Assembly: GCA_951394405.1 (NCBI GenBank)
Contig: OX596346.1
Span: 1,674,001 to 1,738,000 of the forward strand
Reading direction: 5' to 3'
DNA: 64,000 nt
DNA from: Coprinellus micaceus
Lineage: Eukaryota > Basidiomycota > Agaricomycetes > Agaricales > Psathyrellaceae
Part shown: positions 37,912-50,200 of the stretch, in pieces
Layout: each line of letters begins with the position of its first letter
Numbering within the stretch: the first letter of the stretch is position 1
The notes under the pieces: model-generated
Seen by the model: the letters and a program-made list of their open reading frames with translations, nothing else
What the model was told of the DNA's origin: nothing
Database searches by the model: none
Position numbers and translations under genes: made by a program

Positions 37912-39038
37912 TTACTGGGTGGCCTCGAGGAAACGCTTCTCAGCCTCCTTGAAGTTGATGACGTTCCAGATAGCGTTCAAATACTGCGAATGTTATTAGC
38001 TAACGGCGGAGTGTAAAGAAATGGCATGGAGCACCCACGTCAGGCTTAACGTTCTTGTACTGTGGGCGCAGAGTTAATGGTGAGTGATGGCGGGTCAAAC
38101 TTGGGCAGAAAAGTTGATCATACCTGGAGGTAGAAAGCCTGGAGGAACGTAGTTTAGACTCGGGGGTGGATCGGAGAGCAGAACGAGGGTACTCACGTGT
38201 TCCCAGATATCGACACCAATGATAGGAACGTGGGCTAATGGAAAGGGTAGTGAGGATTCGCTCAGTCAGCAGGCGCTCCAAGGTGACCGTCCAAGTCAGA
38301 GGACCCTGAATTGTCCGGAAAGGCCACTCACAGATCAGAGGGTCCTGGTTCGCAGTGCTTACAACCTCAAGCTTATTGGTCTTCTTGCTGTAACCCTACA
38401 AGCAAAAGCGTGAGCTGACGCGCTTCTAGACCGAAACATGCTTTGGAACTAACAAGCCACCCCCATCCAGAGCCCTGAATAGCCGCAGTCTGGGTGTTGA
38501 ACTGCTTCTTGAATTCCTCGACACTCCCAAAGTCTCTCTCAATCGCCTTCTTCAATGCGCCATCTGCAAGCTTACCACCATCCTCGTTGGCAGGTGCAAG
38601 GTTCTTCCAGAAGAGCGAGTGGTTGATGTGGCCTAAAAATTACATGAGTCACTGAACGTTACCCACCTTGAAGAAAAGAACATACCTCCGCCGTTGAACT
38701 TGATAGCAGCCTGGAGCGCAATCTGCTCCTTAACGGAGGTCGACCTGAAGTAGGCCTCCTCTGCCGTGTTGAGACCATTGACGTAGGTCTGGTGATGCTT
38801 CTGGTGGTGGAGAGTCATGATCTCCTCAGAGATGTAGGGCTCAAGTGCCTATATTATCGCAGAAGAAGATTGTCAGTGACTACCCCGAGTCGCGACTGCA
38901 CCAGTTCGCTCTCACATTGTAGGCGTAGGGAAGAGGAGGAAGCGAAGCGGTCTGAATGCCACGAACTTGGCGCGCAGACGCGACAAACGCGCGTGAGATG
39001 GTGGGCTTGAAAGCGTTGCGAACAGCGGCGGCGAGCAT
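37912..39038 (-). CDS. SOD2: Mitochondrial manganese superoxide dismutase
   Basis: Dismutates superoxide in the mitochondrial matrix. A presequence ([20 protein letters not shown], then [11 protein letters not shown]) is followed by [20 protein letters not shown]. Metal ligands are visible: His in [17 protein letters not shown], His in [16 protein letters not shown], and Asp and His in GVDIWEH-AFYLQ-YKN. The Mn/Fe-type block [11 protein letters not shown] is present, and the protein ends [23 protein letters not shown] with TAA at 37912. Seven or so short introns interrupt it. The usual length (about 225 residues) is preserved. A 14-base C run lies about 195 bp upstream of the ATG. Confidence 0.95.
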
Positions 39039-39414
39039 GGCGTTGAACAGAGCGTGTACAGAGTTCAGGCGAAAGGAGGGGCAACTCGGTTACGTCGTTG
39101 AGTCCACAACGGCAGATCCCGACAGTGCGTCATTGGCTGGCTGACTCAGGGGTCGCTCCACGTGTCGCTGGGAAGCGCCCACACGTGACAGGTCGATGCG
39201 GCGCGATGCGTCGGTCTGCATCTGCTCCCGCCGCCCCCCCCCCCCCCAAATTGGATTGTGGATTATTCGGTAGGTGAAAAGTGCTATTTAAATGCCAGTA
39301 TACTTTACATTGGTAATTTGATATTAAACTAAATAATTTATGTGTCAGGCCGGGGAGGAAGAGGATTATAAATGCTGGACAATGAACTGGGAACTGGGAC
39401 GAACCAACGCGAAC
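39039..39414. other. Short intergenic region with AT-rich block
   Basis: 376 bp between the SOD2 start and the F-box gene stop. It holds a poly-C run followed by an AT-rich block of about 95 bp (39248-39345), unlike the surrounding GC-balanced sequence. Confidence 0.5.
39234..39247 (+). repeat. Poly-C homopolymer (14 C)
   Basis: Fourteen uninterrupted C residues, directly followed by AT-rich sequence, in the SOD2 upstream region. Length should be treated as approximate because homopolymers are sequencing-error prone. Confidence 0.8.
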
Positions 39415-41436
39415 CTACCATCCACTAAGGCTGGTCTGAGAGCCCGACCTTCTTGTCCAACTCCCAGCTTTGCTCGCAAGGCTTCTAGTGTCGCTCGAAA
39501 TCGACGAGCGCGGACTTGACCGACTATCCCATGTAGGGCTAGGCGGTAGCTTCGCAGAGAGTTTATGGGAGAACCTCCGACTCGTCTCGGACGAGAGGGA
39601 CCTTGCCTTCCTCTCCATAGCGTGCACCTCGACGGGATTTCCAAACTCGTCGTACTGCGTACGGTACACGCCGGACTGTTTTAATCGACCACCACTGAGA
39701 GTCGGCCAGCGATCTTGGGTATATTGCAGTGTGAATTCCTGGATATTTGGATTTTCATGGACGATGCGGGTCGCACTCGCGATCATGTCTTCATCAGAAG
39801 GTTTGTACATTTTGGTGAGGGTGAAAGACTCGAGATTGGGGGCGTCACGAAGGGCACGAGAGAACTCCTTCTGTAAGAATCAAACAGGGTGAGTTTTGCA
39901 AACCCCAATGATCAGAAGAATACTCACAACTCTGAAGCAGGGTCTACTGAAACATAGGAGTTGGAGGTGGCGGAGGGTGGGGCAGGCAAGGAGGAAGGAA
40001 GAGAACATTTGGCCCTCGTCGTTGGTGTAGTTTTGGCCGGTGAAGGACAGGTCGACCCAGACACTGAGCGATTCGAGATTTGTGAAGTCCTGCAGAGCCG
40101 TGAACGTTGGTGAAAAAGACGACATCGTGTGATGTAGCGACGTGAGCGTAAGGAAACGGAGCTTCTCCGGGTGAGGCAGGGACCGAAGGTATTTGAGTGG
40201 ACCATGAAACGATTCAAGACGAGACAGCGAGGTGTGCGGCACGTTGAACATCGATGGAAACGTCCCGCTTCCGACAGCCTGCTGCAAAGCGATATGCCGC
40301 AATCGTGTGTGTGCGGTGAAGAACTTCATGAAGGCGTTGTGGTCGACAAGTATAGAGCCGTTTTCCTTCGAGCCAGACTGGAGGACCATATCGCCGAGCG
40401 TGATAGACTTCAACCGGGGCCACCGCCCGAGAACAACAGTTCGGACGTCGAAGAGCCTGTGTGCGGGTGCTGGAGCTGATAACGCCAGCTCTTCCATCCG
40501 AGGACACCGTTCGATGAGCATTTCCCACAACTTCCTTGGAAGCCGTTCTACTCTGGGCTGACCATCTATTGAAGACGTCAATTGAGTCGATCAAGATCAA
40601 GACAAGGGTCATATGAACTGACGTTTTAACCAGTCAAGGGACCGCGACTTGACCAATAATGAGAATTGCTTCAGGTCGGAAAAGTTCCAAAGCTAAAGAA
40701 GTCTAGATTAGCTCCATTCAAACTACACGAGGTACGCCGCTGTACTCACTTCGCTTGAAGGATTCAATGGTTGGAGCCCTATCGTAGAGCTGATACCCTT
40801 GAGGCGTGGACATCTGGGAGGGAATAGGGGCGAATGATGTCAGTTGCACCCAAAATACGTCGACGACGTCACGACATACGATTTCCTCAACGCCAACCAG
40901 AGTTCTTCCGGAGGCATTTCCCATCCATTCCAAGCAAACGCTTCCAACGAACGAAGGTTTGGGCATATCCTGGATAAAAGATCTGCCACCAGAGCTTCGT
41001 CGATCTCCTCGCCAGGAGCGGTCCATTCCACGGGATTGGGGTGGACATCGAGTCTTCGAATGTGTTGCGCAATCTCCGGGTGCCTCGAGAGAGCGACGAG
41101 TGTGCTTTTGCATTGTCTGTTGGTCTTGAGTTCGACGTTGGAGTAGAGGAAGGGGACAAAGAGCATGCGCATCCGGGATGACTAGGGAAGGCGCGTCAGG
41201 CGCGTCGCCAAAGTAGCAATGAAGGGGAGGGGACTTACACAGAGGCTGAGGTTGAGCACATCGCTGAGGGATTCGGCCTGGCGTCCAATCTCGTAGATAA
41301 CACAAGAAGGGAGGGCTTCTATGAAACACATTCTTGGATCCACAGCGAGCTTCGGGGGGTCCATCCTGAAGTAACCCTTGAGCTTCGGGATGGGGCTAGT
41401 CGACAAACCCATGCTTGAAAGTGTCCTGCTAGGCAT
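39415..41436 (-). CDS. F-box/LRR-like protein
   Basis: The N-terminus has an F-box-like segment (FIEALPSCVIYEIGRQAESL, then SDVLNLSLC, then after an intron HSRMRMLFVPFLYSNVELK). Irregular leucine-rich repeats follow, for example VALSRHPEIAQHIRRLDVHP, LLSRICPNLRSLEAFAWNGW, LIERCPRMEELALSAP, RWPRLKSITLGDMVLQ, LRFLTLTSLHHTM, FTNLESLSVWVDLSF and LACPTLRHLQLLCFS. A Ser/Arg-rich tail ends at 39415. Such proteins usually recruit substrates to SCF ubiquitin ligases and are expanded in Agaricomycetes. Four or more introns; the ATG at 41436 (MPSRTLSSMGL) is the most natural start, but the frame is open to 41712. No sign of decay. Confidence 0.75.
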
Positions 41437-43961
41437 TGGGGATCGAGGCTTGGGGGAGGGCAAATAAGGCTGACCGGGTCCGCAGAAACGTGAAGATATA
41501 AAAAGTGTGTCAACCGCACAACACCTGTTCGCTCGAGCCGCAGGTTGCGGGCATGCAGATTCACGATTGGGTTGGTGACAAGAGGAATGATGCACCGGTG
41601 ATGGAGGCGTTGGGGCCAAATACCTCGCCAAGGGTGATAACGCCGGTCCTTTTCTCCAGAATTGCTCCATTCTGCTGGCGAAAACCCTTTGAACAAGGTG
41701 GATAAATATCAAACAGCTGCAGGAGATGGGACCATGATGACTGAAGTGACGTCAAGCTTTCAAGACCTGGTCCACGCAGTCAGCCTCCAGAATTCAGCGA
41801 AGTGGACCGTTCCGCTCGAGCATTGCACACGTTTTGCAGCCAGCAAGTGTCATGTAAATACGCGCTGGATGGCGTCTTTGGCCGCCAAGATTCGTTCGTC
41901 GGTAGTGAGAGCAGTCCGACGGGCTGGGCCCGAATGAGGAACGAGCCAAAGTTAGTCTCAAGAGACGCAATCAAACCTCGCCATCGGAGTCGGAAATCGG
42001 AGGTAAAGGGCTGTAAAGGGGGCGGTGGTGGCCCAACAACAGGCTTGCAACAGGCCCTCCCTAGTACCTCAGGATTCACGCTCCAGGGGCAGAGATCTGG
42101 AGGATTTAGGAACTCGAAAGGCAATGGAAGCCAGGCAACCACTCCACGCACAAATACCGATGCTGTAATCGCTGCGAAGGTTGCCGTGAAGGGGGCAACG
42201 AGGCTGGGAGTAATCGGAGGCAGACGCGATAAATAGGCTGTGCCTGGCGACCATGATTCCGAGTACATTGACTCTGGCTCACTGATAAAGGTGATCTTAT
42301 CGCATTCGACTGAGCGCTTTCGCCGCATATTGATCCTTTGAGCATATCTCTTCGAAAGTTGGCACCTTCCGGTGGCTTGTATCCTTGGCTTTGACGGGCA
42401 TTCTCTTACACCGATTGGAGAGGCAAAGGTAAACCCAATGATACGGCGGGTACACGTTATGAGCCTCGTTTTGCGTGCTGTGGAGACATTTTTGGTCACC
42501 GGTCCTTTCGGCGCCTAAAACCCCCTTCGGTGGATCTGGAGTTCTCGAGATACTCGCCGCAGTAAGCCTGGGTCTCGAGCTACTTCGGACGTCCGGTAAC
42601 TACGATGTGCCAGGAGCGACGCATGGATGTGAAGGCCCAGACACCCGCTTCTCGACGGGGCTGCTCAGCAAACAAAGCATCGAGCGCCCACACACATCAT
42701 TCCAGTGGGAGGCCCGGAACGAACCTCCTTGGCACGTGTAGCGCAGCCCTTGTTGTGCCACTTTTCTTAATGGACTCAATGAAAGAAGAACCTGATCATG
42801 AAAGGATATCCCTTCCTCCGACCCATTCTCTTCCCGCAGGACTCCCACCCAGATCGAATCATTGTCCTTCCAGGCAAGTTCTCGCATGAACATCCCGCTA
42901 AGTAACGTAACTCTCGGCAAGATAAGTGAAGGCTCCCGCTGAACCCTACACTCGGCTGAGTCTTTCGTAGCCCTTGGTCGGCTCCCGATCGAATTCCTCG
43001 GGTAACCTGTCGTGATAAGCCAACACCGAGTACTTTGTACCATTTAGACTAAGGTAAATGAGCCTTCGAGAAGTATCTTGTAGGAGCAATGTCGGTGACA
43101 TACCCTTCCGCCGGACATAGCGGAAGATGTCGCCAGGTATAGTGTTACAAAAGGGTGGCCTGCTAGCTATATCAGGCTTGTGATCCTCGTAGGCTCTTTG
43201 CACTTGGGGCCCTCGGTACTCAATTGTGATTAACAAAGGTGCAGAACTATGCATGCACGCGGGGCGACGAAATAAAGAATCCCGTCAAGATATGGGTAAA
43301 ACACCCAGCATCTTTTAATCGCCCTAACTAAGGTCTCCATGACTCCTTTAAGGGCGAGTCCTAGCCCCTGTCTAGGGCGCTTGATCGCGTTTGCGATGAA
43401 ATCAGTACCAAGATAGCACGCGCGACCGGGCGCTTAACGTCTGATTTCGGTAAGCGGTGATAAATTGTTGGCCTGAGTCTCAGTCACCCGCATGCAAGTT
43501 CCATAACTGAGAGTCAGGTACATGCTTGAGATGGACCAGTCTCGCCTAACATTCTCTCGTACACCTAAATAGGCGGACCACGCGCCTTGCCTTCGCATAG
43601 GTCAGGTGGGCCGCAGGCCTCTCAAGACAGTGGTTTACGGGCGGAAACCCACGTCTGTTCCTTGCGACCCGGCGACTAACCTGTCAACAGGGTCTGTTCA
43701 AAAGCACAGGGCAAGCACAGCATGGCGGCCTCGAGGAGCTTTGTGGTGGACATGAGGCCCTTGGTGGCGTCCATTCAATCATGCGGTCACCCCAAATTTA
43801 GAGGTCGGTGTTCAGAGCCAGATTAAAACCTGCAGGCCGCATACCTTTTGTTTTTGATCATTGTGGCTGTTTCCGATCGTTATCGAGCTGGGATTGCAGA
43901 TGATAAGCCTGTTGCTTGTCGGGTGGGTTCAGGGCGAAAGGGATGGTGTTGATCAAGCGGA
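41437..43961. other. Intergenic, 2.5 kb
   Basis: Contains an uninterrupted 239-codon frame at 41780-42499 (-), Pro/Ser/Arg-rich with no domain, and a roughly 900-bp stretch (43050-43950) with very few ORFs downstream of NACHT gene A. No transposon features recognised. Confidence 0.4.
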
Positions 43962-46244
43962 CTACGGAACCTCACTCGATACAATGTCGCCATGAAGTCC
44001 GACGCTGAGATCACCCAGTATCTCCACTTCGGAGCCTCCTGGGGTGTACCTACGGTCGCGTTCGTCTGCTGTAGGCGAGTCCGTTCTGTTGAACTCCAGG
44101 TTAACGCAAACGTCATCGCCGCGTCGTATTGCGAGATAGAGAATCCACGACTCGATGTTGATCGCGGATAGGAGAACGCAGAATCCCTGTGCACAGTCAG
44201 TCAATGGCTACTGGAGGGAGCGAAAACGGGCCCACCTGTACAATGTCTCGGATCGAGCAGGGGCGAAGGCTGGCGACCCTGACAATGGGAGGGCAGCTGC
44301 GGCCGTATCCGTCGGTACGGGCCAACAACCATTGAGATTTATCGGCCTCGTCGTGCCAGTAGTAACGAGCGATTGTATCAGACTGATCCATATGATTCAG
44401 CAACAAATGAAGCAAAGGGTCAGGCGGTAACATACATCGTCTGCCGACTCCTTCAGTCGAATAGAGACATCCGCCCTCTGCATGTTGCGCTTCATGATGG
44501 CCCAATCGCCTTCTGGCATCACAAATTTCAAGGGCCTGTGCTTGGCCCATTGGGACTTGAAGTGTGCTTTGGTGGAGTCGTCCTGGTCGATTGGTTTCCA
44601 TGGAGAGTTTGTTACGGAATCAAGGTCGAAAACATCGTCTGACCTTGCCGCAATCTCGAGGTGTTGAGACCAATATACCAGGGCGTACCTGCCGCACTCG
44701 CCATTTGCGGAAGGACCGAATCCAAAGAGTAGGTCGAGGCATCGATGCATGAGATAAGTGTGGTGGGAAGGTGGTGAATGAAAATCCCCTGCACGGAGCT
44801 TGTCCGTGAGGAAATCGCGAAGGGAGGTGTGGAAAAGTGCGACAGGAACATCATCTCGACCTGGGACTTGCAGGATGGCCTGGAGGACGACAAGAACACG
44901 AATGATCTCGTATGTGGAAAGCCCCAGTAGGGCAGACATCGCCGCAATAGAGATGGGGGTGAGAACGCATGCCACGGTGGAGACGATCGTCTGGAAATGA
45001 GGAAGGTGTTGTGCTCGGGACAGAACCTCGACGTAGACGCCATCGAGACCCGGGTTAATTTTCAGGGCCAAGGGGAGTCTCTCCATTGGTGTTCGTGGGT
45101 CACGGTTTCCCGAACCTCCAAGGATGAATCGAGCGATCGTCGAGCCGAATATGAATGAACCGTCACAGTAGTCCACAAGCGAATCCATGTCTTGTGGCTC
45201 AGGCCATTTATCGCCAAGTGCACGCAGGGCTCTGTCATGTTTCCGTGCTTTGGCGAATGCAACGGTCATGAAAGATGCCACGTCCGCGCGACTTGATCTG
45301 CTGACCAAGTCGATGAGATGGATCGTCGGCAAACCATCTTCAACGTGGGTTTGGATGTGTTCCTCGATTCGGCTGGTGATGAAGAGCCGGACAGGGATAT
45401 CGGGGTTGCGGGAAAAGAATTCAATGGAGTAGTCGATGAAACTTGAGATACCTTCCTTGTCCGCACACTCATCCAACCCATCGACGAGCATCAGGTATGG
45501 GTCGTTGCTATCCACACGACTTGCCTCCAGGGCGGTAAGGAGAGGCCTGTATACGAGATACTCGAGCTGGGACTCGAGCGAGCATGTTGCCTCGATCAAC
45601 CCTGGGTCTTCGATGATCGCCCTCTCGACGAGCGCTTTCGCTCCAGGGACATTCAGTGATATCTGGTGAGCGAGAGTCGAAGCGAAACGATCGATTGTAC
45701 TTCTGTCGCCCGCGTTGCGGAAAAAGAAAAAGCTCACGGCGAGCCTGTTCTTGCGCGCGTACTCTTCGGCGATGCTCTGGGCGATAGCAGACTTCCCACA
45801 GCCAACGAAACCATATAACCAGCAAATGGGCTTTCTGGAGGTCTCGCCGCCTTGAGAGACCCTGTCTCCGCCGGATGCCGGGTCAGCCTTTGTCGCACTC
45901 CCGTTCTTCACCCACACATGAATTTCCCCGAACACCCCTTGCCTCGTTCCCGGCAGGCAATGCGAATCGGGAGGCGCAAACTGCCTGTTCCTCTTGTGAG
46001 ACGCGTCCTTGATGGGATTTAAAAGTCGGAAAAGTTCTGGATGGTGTTTAGGACAGTGTGCGCCCAGACAAACGCTTCACATACCAATGAGCTGCCCACC
46101 AGAGTTGTAGATCACATACTTGTTCTTTTGAATACTGTGCGCTTGGGTAAACCGCAGATCGTTGACTGAGAAGTCGTGCGCGCATGAGAGGGCGTCTAAT
46201 TTACCGCCATATGGGTGTGGAGGGGGATCGTTGGGGTCAGCCAT
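43962..46244 (-). CDS. NACHT-domain NTPase A (NLR/STAND type), intact copy
   Basis: Four exons. Exon 1 (MADPNDPPPHPYGGKLDALS, then AHDFSVNDLRFTQ, then NKYVIYNSGGQLIG) joins through a 48-nt intron to a linker (ELFRLLNPIKDASHKRNRQF, then DSHCLPGTRQGVFGEIHVWV). The NACHT domain has Walker A CWLYGFVGCGKSAIAQ, the fungal FFFFRNAGDRSTIDRF block, Walker B YLMLVDGLDEC and sensor-like LFITSRIEEHIQTHV. A helical region follows (DYCDGSFIFGSTIARFIL, LPLALKINPGLDGVYVEVLS, SLRDFL). Two last exons encode a conserved domain: DKSQWLLARTDGYGRSCPP, GFCVLLSAINIESWILYL, VCVNLEFNRT, RRYTPGG, DLSVGL. No WD40, TPR or ankyrin repeats are seen. Fungal NLRs are thought to act in non-self recognition or cell death; that role here is inference. 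About 700 residues. Confidence 0.87.
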
Positions 46245-47264
46245 GGCCGTAAGAGGACAACCAGGACTTGCGCAATCGATAGCCACACCCAAATTCGGAA
46301 CATCTGCCACGTGGTTTCGGGCGCCTGTTTGCGAAAGGGTGGGTCACTCCATGCGAAGGTAATTGATGGGTATGAACGACAATCAGGGGCATGGCTGGTG
46401 TATCTACGAGTGTACATCTGACCAAGCCTGGGCGAAATGGGTGACGGGGAGCTATTAGAATCACATACAGTGCCCAGTGCTTGGTGTACATGGTGAGCCC
46501 ACCGTCTTCAAATTTGTGCAGTCCCGTCATATATAGTCTTCCCAACGCAGCCATCTGGATCATCTCCCCACGTTGGTGTTTCACTTGCGCTCCGATGTTC
46601 TGGAGACCGACATGCTGATGCAGATCCCTTCACAGACCAATCACTTCGAACGAGGGACTCTGATGATGGTTTGGCTCAATAATGGCTATATCGTAGCACT
46701 AGAGTCTACACTAGTGGACGGGGGAAGAAAGAACATGAATGCGGGTAGTGAATGAGCGGATCTATCGAGATTATAGTATTACGAGTAGGTATGTGGGAAG
46801 GTAAGGGTTAGCTCGGAGGAGACCAATTAAAAATACAACGAGAACAGAGCAACAAGGAGGCCAAGGAATGGGAATGAGTGTGGGATATATACGTGAATTC
46901 TCCTGGGTATCAGGTATCAAAGTGCGAATGCAAGGTGACAGTGAAATGCAAAGTTTGAAGGGAAAAGGGATACTGGAAACAGGGTACCGAGAGTCTGAGC
47001 ACAGCGAAGAACTATGAAAGCAACTATTAGGATCCAAGTGTCAAAGCAAGGTAGAGCGCTTCGAGTGAATGCGAATGAAGAATATGCGCCAAGAAAATGT
47101 CAACGTGAATGTATGGAATGGCGGTTATACCATGCAAGAAGGTATCACAGGACATAAATGAAACATGAGCGAATGCAATCTAAAACGTGAAGCAACCGAG
47201 AAAGGAGAGGACGCCTGAAGTAGGCATGAACGCACACCAACATCAACACTCAACCACCTCGATC
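46245..47264. other. Intergenic, 1.0 kb
   Basis: Upstream region of NACHT gene A and 3' flank of the long hypothetical gene. Nothing recognised. Confidence 0.4.
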
Positions 47265-50200
47265 TCAACTGGCATCCTCCTTCACGACGGTCGTCGGAGG
47301 TTCGAAGAATGCAGGATCCGCCAGAACCGACTTCCTCTCTGGCACTGTCTTCAATTTTCTCTCCCCCTTCACTACCTGCATATCAACATCAGCGAGGATG
47401 TCCTCGCCAGCAGAATCCAAAGGGTGGTTACCCTTTGATGCGACAGCCAGGGAGAATGGGAGATGGAACTGCATTTTATCCGAAGGGCGAGGAGCTTCCA
47501 AGCTGAGGTCTTCAATCTCATCCTGCCAAACACCTTCAACGCCTCCATCCCCCGACTTCTCCGTCGCGCGAATCACCGGGGACCCGGGAAGGAGGGGGGT
47601 GAACGACACCTCAATACCAACAACTGGCGATGGAGGACTCAGGGGAGTAGGGGACATAGGAAGCGAAGCTGAGGAGCAGTTCGAGTCACATTCGCCAGGC
47701 GAGTGCGAGCATGTACTCCACTGCGAGCTCGAGGGGCTGGTAGGGCTCTGAGGAGAGCCAAATTGGCCATAGCCCGCCAACTCATAGTGCTCCACGGTCG
47801 CATCTCCCAGATCCAAGTTTAGATGGGCAGATCTGTTATGCTTTCTTGACCTCATGGGGTCGGTAGGGGGAAGGGGGGCAGAGAACACAGGAGGGGACGC
47901 GACGAGATTCTTGGTTGCCAAGCGAGGTCTGTTCACGGCAGGGGTGTCCCAGGAGGGCGAGGTCGCGGGGGGAGAAGAGAATCGCACTGGCTGGTACAGC
48001 AGGGAAGACTCTGATAGCGATTTGTCGGAAGGAGATGACGTGGATGAGGGCGTATTCGAGTACGTGCCATACCCATACCCAACATCCAGGGGAAGACCCA
48101 TTCCACTGATTCCAGCCTTCTCAGCAGGTGGGCCGGAAGCACTCAATAGGGCAGCTCTCGAGTGCGGCGACGGCTGGCGGTGGTACATGCTCGTTGTCCT
48201 CGCTCTCGGCGTCCCATTGTGGTGCATCGCCGCCGCAGAACTGGAGCTTGCGATGGGCTCTTCCTTGGGCAAGTTGGCGGGAGGTTCGGCAGAGCGCCGG
48301 TTCTTGAGACCCCTCCCCATGATCGCCTTGATAGCGGGCATGAACCTAGGCTTCGGCCGCTCAGCCTCCAACGTGATCTCGATGCCTCCTGAGATGTCGT
48401 CGTCTTGGACTTCGTGCTTGTGGCCCCCAGGGGCTAGCATTGACTGCCACTGTCGCCGATGATTCCGGGGCCGCTTCTTCGACGTTTTCCCTTTGGCCTT
48501 GGTGCCCTCGTCGTCCATCCCCGAGTCGCTATTCGCAAGAGTGTCGATGACGTCGTCGGGGTAAGGTGTCTTGATTCTGTGCCTCGCCGGCCTGCCAGGG
48601 GCATGCACCGCGCTTTCCACCTCGAACTCCAAACCCGAGTTCCTCGGTGTTCCTCCGCTCATACCCATATCCACATCAACGTCGAACGAATCGTATGGGT
48701 ATGCTGGGCTGCTGAAGCCCAATGCTTCAAGTTGGTCGCCAGGATGACTCAGAGCCTGGCGACTTTGATAGAATTCTGAAGCCTTTGGGGGACTGCGCTG
48801 GGTGGGGTGACGGCGACGACGTCGATGAGGGTGCCTCCGATGCCTTTCCAAGCCATCCTCGATATCCCCAACAATGTCAGTGATATCGTGTATATCAGCA
48901 AAGAAAGCCTCGTCGTCATCCTCGCTTTCGTCTGACAAGGCTTCGTTTCGCAGGATTGATCTCCGAGACATGTCTACATTGTCGAACTCGAACTCGTCGC
49001 CTTCACCCTCGGTTTCCGTCTCGGTTTCAGTCGCCGTTCCTCCGCTAGTCGGCGTATCATCCAAGTCGTCCGATTCCTCCTCTTCGACAACGGCGAAGAG
49101 CCTGGCTGGGGGAGGGTGGACCTTGGCAGGGTTCATTCGTGGGCGAGGGGGGATGTTGGCGAGGTCGTGCAAGTCCTTCTGGCGCCTTGACCCAAAAACG
49201 TCATCGTCGATATCCATCTCGAGGTCATCCACCATCTCATCGTCGTGCTCAGGGTCCAGCAGGGTCTCCACATCCCACCCAGAATCTAAAACCGGCTCGA
49301 ACACACCCCCCACGACCCCATCAATGACCTCCATCTCATCATCCCCATCATCCACAACCCTCATCCCTCCAAACGCCCCATCACAATCCATCGCCGCCTC
49401 CCTCCTCTTCTCTCTTTCCATCTGCAGCCGCATCTTCATGTCCGCCTTCCTCATCATCCTCATCCGGGGGCTCACGTCCGGGGGTTCCCCGAACTCAATG
49501 CTCGGAAATGCCATGCTCATGACCATCCCACCACCGTGAAAGAGAGGGTGAGGATTTGGAGGGTTGACGTACTCCCACCCCTCGTTCTCCGCATCTTCGT
49601 TTGTCCACATCCCTGCGGGCGAAGCTAGGGCCGAGCTCCTGAATGGCGCCGACAACCCCAAGCGCGCGAGGTCGCTATTAATATGGCGGTCATCGGAAAT
49701 GCCAGACTGCCCAGTGACGCTGTTGCAATGCCGCAAGACTCCGTTACTCCATGCCCGCCTTCGGCTCCTAACCTCCAAGATGTCAAGGTACCGCTCCTCC
49801 TCCTCCAGGATGTCCCTACGTTCAGCCTCAGCTCCTGAGATCATCTCCCGTAACTTGGACATGCGTTGAGAAAGGCGAGTGTACTCAGGGTTGAGTTTGA
49901 GTCGCATCAGCAGGGTCAACTGGAAGTCAGGCGAGTCGACATCGGGGGTAGCATTAGTACTTCGATGGGCAATTGCGGACGCGGTGGGGGTGCAATTGGG
50001 AGTATCGGTGAGGGGAATTAGGAGAGACGAAGAGGAGGCAGCGCAGGTGGGGTTGAGCTGATCGAGGATGTTGAGAGTGGACTTGGAAGCGGACTTGTTG
50101 CTGTATGGTCCAGGAGGACATTCGGTGGCTACGGGAGAATCCGGTGTCAGCGCCACAATGAAAAACAAAAGTGTGACGCTTACAATCGACCCCAATATCC

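Noticed and set aside
41780..42499. 239-codon minus-strand ORF
   Set aside because: No domain, no splice partners, Pro/Ser/Arg-rich translation; insufficient support to call a gene.
48874..49539. Ser-rich plus-strand ORF of 221 codons
   Set aside because: Antisense to the acidic repeats (GAC/GAG runs) of the large hypothetical gene; poly-Ser arises from that bias.
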